Shown here piece after piece: positions 39,691 through 43,465 of a DNA stretch of 43,465 nucleotides. The notes beneath the pieces were generated by a model that had not been told where the DNA came from, made no database searches, and worked only from the letters and a program-made list of their open reading frames with translations. The position numbers were made by a program, and so were the translations under genes. The number at the start of each line of letters is the position of its first letter. Position 1 is the first letter of the stretch. This stretch comes from Moorena sp. SIO3H5 (GTDB lineage: Bacteria > Cyanobacteriota > Cyanobacteriia > Cyanobacteriales > Coleofasciculaceae): NCBI RefSeq assembly GCF_010692395.1, contig NZ_JAAHHS010000032.1, positions 1 through 43,465 on the forward strand, written 5' to 3'.

Positions 39691-41568
39691 CTAACTATTA
39701 ATACCTGACGCTTTATATTCACTTCTATCATTGATCGACTTGTAGAGATCATCAAGTCTTTTTTTTACCTCTGGAGGTTGGGATGTAAAACGGATATAAA
39801 ACCCTAGATGTTCTGTCTCAAGTGACGTCACTTTAGCATAGATGTCATCACTATATTCTGCTTGGGATTGATTTAATATATTTAGGCTTATATTACTGAG
39901 CTCTACTGGTAAATCCTCTCTTCGTCTCTCGTAGGAACGCACTTTTGCTCCCTTAGCTGAAAGCTGAATTAAACTTCCGAGAAAAAGATTTTTACCGATA
40001 TGCTTTCCTTCCAAAATTTTGTAGGTAAGTGGGATAGCTTTAGGAAGGGGAAAAAACTCTTCATCTTCTTTAGGTAGAAATAGATTGTACTGATCACCAA
40101 TACCCACAACTTGATAGATAGTAATTGGCTGTTTAACCCCTTTTGGTTGTACCTGTTTGTGCCCGTGAGTAATCACGATAGACTTAACCTGTTCAAAGGT
40201 AGATTGTGAAATCATAATTTGACCACCTATGGTATAGGATTCAATGCGATAGGTTAAGTTTACTTGGCTACCTACTACACTGTAATCGGTGCGTTTTTCT
40301 GAGCCAATATTGCCCACCACAACATCACCTGTGTTGATACCAATACCCATTTCTAGAGGTGGATAGCCCCAGGCATTCATGGTTTCGTTGACAGGAACCA
40401 TTGCCAATTGCATCGCCACAGCACAAGCAACTGCCCGTTTTGTATCGTCTTCTCTGGCCGTGGGAGCACCAAATAAAACCAAAATTCCATCACCCATGAA
40501 CTTATCAATGGTTCCTTGGTATTTAGTAATTACCTCTGACATATGTTTCAGATAGAGGTTGAGAATTTGAACGACTTCTTCGGGAAGCAATCGTTCTGAT
40601 AGTGCTGTAAATCCTCTTAAATCAGAGGTTAGTATGGTAAGAGTTTTGCGCTGGCCTCCCAGTTTCAATTCTTCGGGTTTTTCCAGTAAGTTATCTACTA
40701 CTTCTTTACTCAGGTAACGCCCAAAAATCTGACTAATTATTTGATTCCTTTTTTCTAAATCTTGGTTAGCTTCAGCCAAAGCAGCCGTGCGTTCCCTAAC
40801 CCGCCTTTTTAATTCCTTTGCTGTTTGACGCAATCTACCGATAACCAAAATTAGCCCTGAGAGTGCCAACACAGATAGTCCTCCTAAGGTGATCAATGTA
40901 CTCCTCAAACTCATTTGTGTGTGTACCACAAATTTATCTAGAGGCTGAATGATTTCCAAAACACCTCTGACCTCTCCTACTTTCCAATCCATCCTGGGAC
41001 TATCCGGATGGCTGTTATGACAAGCAATGCAGCTAGGCTCCATAATGATGGCTTCTGCATATCGAAATGAAGAACGACCTTGGATCTGCTCTTGGCGAAA
41101 AAATGACTGAGTGGGATATTTTCTCAAGAATTTGAGTGCATCCCATTCAAAATCATCTTTCGGACCCCCTTCAGCTTGTCGATTGGGAAATGGATAATCA
41201 CTGTAAAGCCTGATTAAAGCTCCCGTATCATTGGCACTGATGCGCGAACCCAGTTCTATCACATAGGTGGCTGGATTAGGAATTGCCCCTTTTTTGGTGG
41301 TGTAGTTATGGGTAACGGTAATCCCATGAACAGTTGTAGCACGACTAACTACGTCAGTACTGTAGAGGTTACGTGCCTCATTAATAACTTGAGCGGATAA
41401 GGCTGAATACTCTAGTGCATGGGATTCAATTAGATCCATAGAGAGACGAGACATGCTTGAGAGGGCAATTCCCACTCCCAGGCAAAACATGATCGTTAGA
41501 ACCAGGATTATTCTCTGAAAAATTAGGTTTAGTAACCAGTGCCATAATTTAAAAATTAGGTGTCGCAT
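39691..41568 (-). CDS. Membrane-bound class III nucleotide cyclase with c-type heme (Tll0287-like) sensor and PilZ-like C-terminus
   Basis: A 625-residue protein starting at the ATG at 41568; an upstream TTG would add 22 residues. Order: membrane segment (IILVLTIMFCLGVGIALSS); periplasmic DUF3365/Tll0287-like sensor with heme motif CIACHNSHPDSP; second membrane segment (LITLGGLSVLALSGLILVIG); coiled coil; cyclase domain with metal Asp in LTSDLRGFTALSE and DKFMGDGILVLFGAP, and the YSVVGSQVNLTYRIE transition-state motif; then a ~100-residue PilZ-like tail (KHIGKNLFLGSLIQLSAKGA). It makes cAMP or cGMP in response to redox or a gas ligand. It is upstream of, and on the same strand as, the transporter that carries a cyclic-nucleotide-binding-like domain. 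Confidence 0.82.
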   Translation of the reverse strand: MRHLIFKLWHWLLNLIFQRIILVLTIMFCLGVGIALSSMSRLSMDLIESHALEYSALSAQVINEARNLYSTDVVSRATTVHGITVTHNYTTKKGAIPNPATYVIELGSRISANDTGALIRLYSDYPFPNRQAEGGPKDDFEWDALKFLRKYPTQSFFRQEQIQGRSSFRYAEAIIMEPSCIACHNSHPDSPRMDWKVGEVRGVLEIIQPLDKFVVHTQMSLRSTLITLGGLSVLALSGLILVIGRLRQTAKELKRRVRERTAALAEANQDLEKRNQIISQIFGRYLSKEVVDNLLEKPEELKLGGQRKTLTILTSDLRGFTALSERLLPEEVVQILNLYLKHMSEVITKYQGTIDKFMGDGILVLFGAPTAREDDTKRAVACAVAMQLAMVPVNETMNAWGYPPLEMGIGINTGDVVVGNIGSEKRTDYSVVGSQVNLTYRIESYTIGGQIMISQSTFEQVKSIVITHGHKQVQPKGVKQPITIYQVVGIGDQYNLFLPKEDEEFFPLPKAIPLTYKILEGKHIGKNLFLGSLIQLSAKGAKVRSYERRREDLPVELSNISLNILNQSQAEYSDDIYAKVTSLETEHLGFYIRFTSQPPEVKKRLDDLYKSINDRSEYKASGINS

Positions 41569-41634
41569 CCCATAGAAACCCCAACCGAAAAGCGTGTTAT
41601 TCAAAATTCCTTTCACCCCTGGTTGAGAACACAA

Positions 41635-41924
41635 TCTCAGAGGTGATAGTTATAGAGTTCCCTGAAATGCTGGCAAAACCTAAATTTGGCTTGCCATTAG
41701 GACTAATATTGTTAGCATTCAGTTATCAGCTATCAGCTTTTGAATAAAACAGCTAACTATTTTTTTATCTGAGTTATTTCACAGGGCCAAAGCCTGTGCA
41801 ACAAAGCACCGATCAGTAGCTTCAGCCAAAGGCCTTTGGCTGAGGGCTGACCGCTGAGGGCTGACCGCTGACCGCTGTTCGCGCAGCGTGCGCTACGGGC
41901 ATATGCTTACCTAATACCTAATAG
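41635..41924. repeat. Intergenic with palindromic repeats
   Basis: TTCAGTTATCAGCTATCAGCT (41718-41738) is a relic of the AGCTATC array family. At 41813-41912 are CAGCCAAAGGCCTTTGGCTG, a perfect palindrome, and GCTGTTCGCGCAGCGTGCG units. No gene is seen. Confidence 0.6.
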
Positions 41925-42707
41925 TTAATCGAGCCAATTTGAAAAATCCTGGGAAAATTGATCAAGAGACAACAACTGAATTATCGGGTCATTACAAGCA
42001 GATTCTTGCTCAGTTTTTGTGTTGTAGCCCCAATCAGCTAGATAGAGTTTCACCGGTTTGAGGTCTGGCTGCTGTTGCACAGATTGAAGGGTCTTGATCC
42101 GATCTTCCACAAACCATAGTGTTACGGCTTCCCCAGGAAAAGTTTCAATTAATTGTCGTAGGGTTTGATGTTTGGGTCGTTTGGACTCCTTGCCAATAAT
42201 TCTGTCTTGTGGTAATTTAATACCTTGTTGCAGCAATAGTTGTTTGATGAAGCGTCCTTCTTTAGTAGAAACAATATATACCTGTGTGGTATTTGTGGAA
42301 AGTATTTGCTCCAATCGCTCAATCACACCGGGATAAAATTGGTGTAGACTCAACCAACCATCTAAATCGGTAGTAATCCATTTATCCCGAATAGTGTCTA
42401 ACTGCTTGGCTGTATCGGTTTTGTCTAAGGTCTCGGAATTAACGATAGACTGGGCAACCGTAGACCAATTCTGCAAAATCTCGTCTTCTGGAATACCCAC
42501 AATCAGCGCGTGAATCAATATTGGCATTTCCCAGCCAGTTTCGATCACAGGTCGTAAGCGGTAGAAGCTAGGTGCTAAATTCTCGGGTGGTGTTTCACTG
42601 GCGGGTTTCCAAATTTGACAGTATGTACGCCACGCGGTCTGAAAATACTCTAATAGTCCGTTACACAGAACACCGTCAAAGTCGAGAGCCAGAATTGTGG
42701 GTACCAT
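41925..42707 (-). CDS. HAD-family hydrolase
   Basis: A 260-residue soluble protein. The N-terminal motif TILALDFDGVLCNGL contains the nucleophile and acid/base Asp pair (DxD) of the haloacid dehalogenase superfamily. Motif II is in VYIVSTKEGRF (Ser/Thr), with a Lys in IIGKESKRP, and the acidic motif IV appears as TLWFVEDRIKTL. Probably a small-molecule phosphatase of phosphoglycolate-phosphatase type, with substrate not readable. It stands alone, 290 bp upstream of the cyclase on the same strand, with no visible link to the peptide pathway. Confidence 0.82.
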   Translation of the reverse strand: MVPTILALDFDGVLCNGLLEYFQTAWRTYCQIWKPASETPPENLAPSFYRLRPVIETGWEMPILIHALIVGIPEDEILQNWSTVAQSIVNSETLDKTDTAKQLDTIRDKWITTDLDGWLSLHQFYPGVIERLEQILSTNTTQVYIVSTKEGRFIKQLLLQQGIKLPQDRIIGKESKRPKHQTLRQLIETFPGEAVTLWFVEDRIKTLQSVQQQPDLKPVKLYLADWGYNTKTEQESACNDPIIQLLSLDQFSQDFSNWLD

Positions 42708-42763
42708 TTCACTTGATTAATACTTATGAATACTACAACTTACTATACTCAAAATTAAGGTAA

Positions 42764-43465
42764 AAAAGTCAAATAGTTTAGCTTTATTTTTTTACCTTAA
42801 TCTTTACTTTTATGCAATAATAAATAGCAAAGTTTTAGTGAATTGGTATAATTTTTTAACACCCTCCTTGAGGACGGTCTTAATTGCTTTTTGACCCACG
42901 ATCAGGGGCAGAAACCCATGTAGTACAATCCATTGGTAATGCTAAGGAACTAGAGACTGGGCTTCTTCAAACCGTTGAGTGCGATCGCTTTTAGCGGAAG
43001 CTTCGCTTCATCGCGTAGCGTAGCCCTTTGGGCTAATCGCATAAGCGCGGAAGCGGAGGCTTTGCCGAAACGCTTCCGGAGCGTAGCGTGACCTATGGTC
43101 AATCGCTTTTAGTGTGTCCTACGGCCAATCGCGTAGCGGCTCTGTTCCCGTAGCGTGGCCTTTGGCCTTAAGAGCATCGCATTAATCACTAAATATAGCG
43201 CTATATATAAATTAGGAGCTCTCAAGGTATATAGCGTTTTCATTTCACGTGAAAATGCTATACTTGTTAAGCCAAACCACTATTCCTCCTCAAGGAACCA
43301 TAAAAACTAATAGAAGTTACCACCTAACCCAGGGTTTTCGAGATCAAGTTTTTCGATCACCCCTTGTCCTTTGCTGATCAGGTGCATCTAATCTTTGTAA
43401 ATAAAGAAGGGAAGTGTGGGAAGTGTGGAGCCCGGGCGGGGGAAATGTGGCAATTTTTGCGCGAA
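42764..43465. repeat. Gene-free end of the window with dispersed palindromic repeats
   Basis: 42980-43190 is a cluster of short cyanobacterial palindromic units (GCGATCGCTTTTAGCGGAAG, CGCGTAGCGTAGCCCTTTGG and repeats). At 43234-43262 is TATAGCGTTTTCATTTCACG with GTGAAAATGCTATA, an 11-bp inverted repeat. 43380-43400 is a diverged left end of the GGTGCATCT element (full copy at 22821). I see no gene. Confidence 0.6.

Noticed and set aside
42980..43190. A possible RNA gene in the palindrome-rich end of the window
   Set aside because: The sequence is a pile of dispersed GCGTAGCG-type repeat units seen elsewhere; no tRNA cloverleaf or conserved RNA could be built.

Overview
The window looks like chromosome of a filamentous, metabolite-rich cyanobacterium; a Moorena-like marine genus is my best guess, from style only. 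Supporting signs are HIP1-type GCGATCGC octamers, long heptanucleotide arrays of the GGGAGCA/TTCCCTG type, PEP-CTERM exoproteins, a filamentous-haemagglutinin-type exoprotein, a Tll0287-like c-heme cyclase and many small inverted-repeat elements. No rRNA, tRNA or CRISPR array was seen.

Layout. (1) 1-8.5 kb, plus strand, secreted proteins: one 5'-truncated and two complete copies of a HEIGH-type metalloprotease with a Gly/Ser linker and PEP-CTERM tail, then a 1330-residue two-partner-secretion exoprotein with about ten ~75-residue repeats. (2) 9.3-18.3 kb, plus strand, RiPP (ribosomally made, post-translationally modified peptide) biosynthesis: an APH-fold kinase, a HopA1-family protein, a precursor peptide, two heme-oxygenase-like proteins and a full-length LanM. 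(3) 19.3-30.4 kb: an array of eleven more precursors sharing one leader style (MA-x-I-K-V/I-x-D-L-K-P-x-G-x-ELF-x-D-x-ESF ... GG) with very different cores, a second kinase/HopA1 pair, gene-end remnants and small mobile elements. A TPR protein follows. (4) 32.3-38.6 kb, minus strand, export: a helix-turn-helix protein, a C39-peptidase ABC transporter with an N-terminal cyclic-nucleotide-binding-like domain, an HlyD adaptor and a parvulin-like protein. (5) 39.7-42.7 kb, minus strand: a membrane heme-containing class III nucleotide cyclase and a HAD phosphatase. The rest is repeats.

How the genes may work together (inference). Kinase plus HopA1 is the split Ser/Thr dehydratase of class V lanthipeptides (LxmK/LxmY) and thioamitides (TvaC/TvaD). 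Here it sits beside a class II LanM whose cyclase carries the ProcM-like Cys-Cys-Cys zinc set, while its dehydratase domain has substitutions at positions normally Asp, Asp, His and Glu. A testable model is: kinase and HopA1 dehydrate, LanM mainly cyclises, the heme-oxygenase-like pair adds an oxidative step, and the C39 transporter cuts after Gly-Gly and exports. This mix of classes serving a large precursor library, most of it behind a duplicated ~350-bp 5' leader, is the candidate new system in the window.
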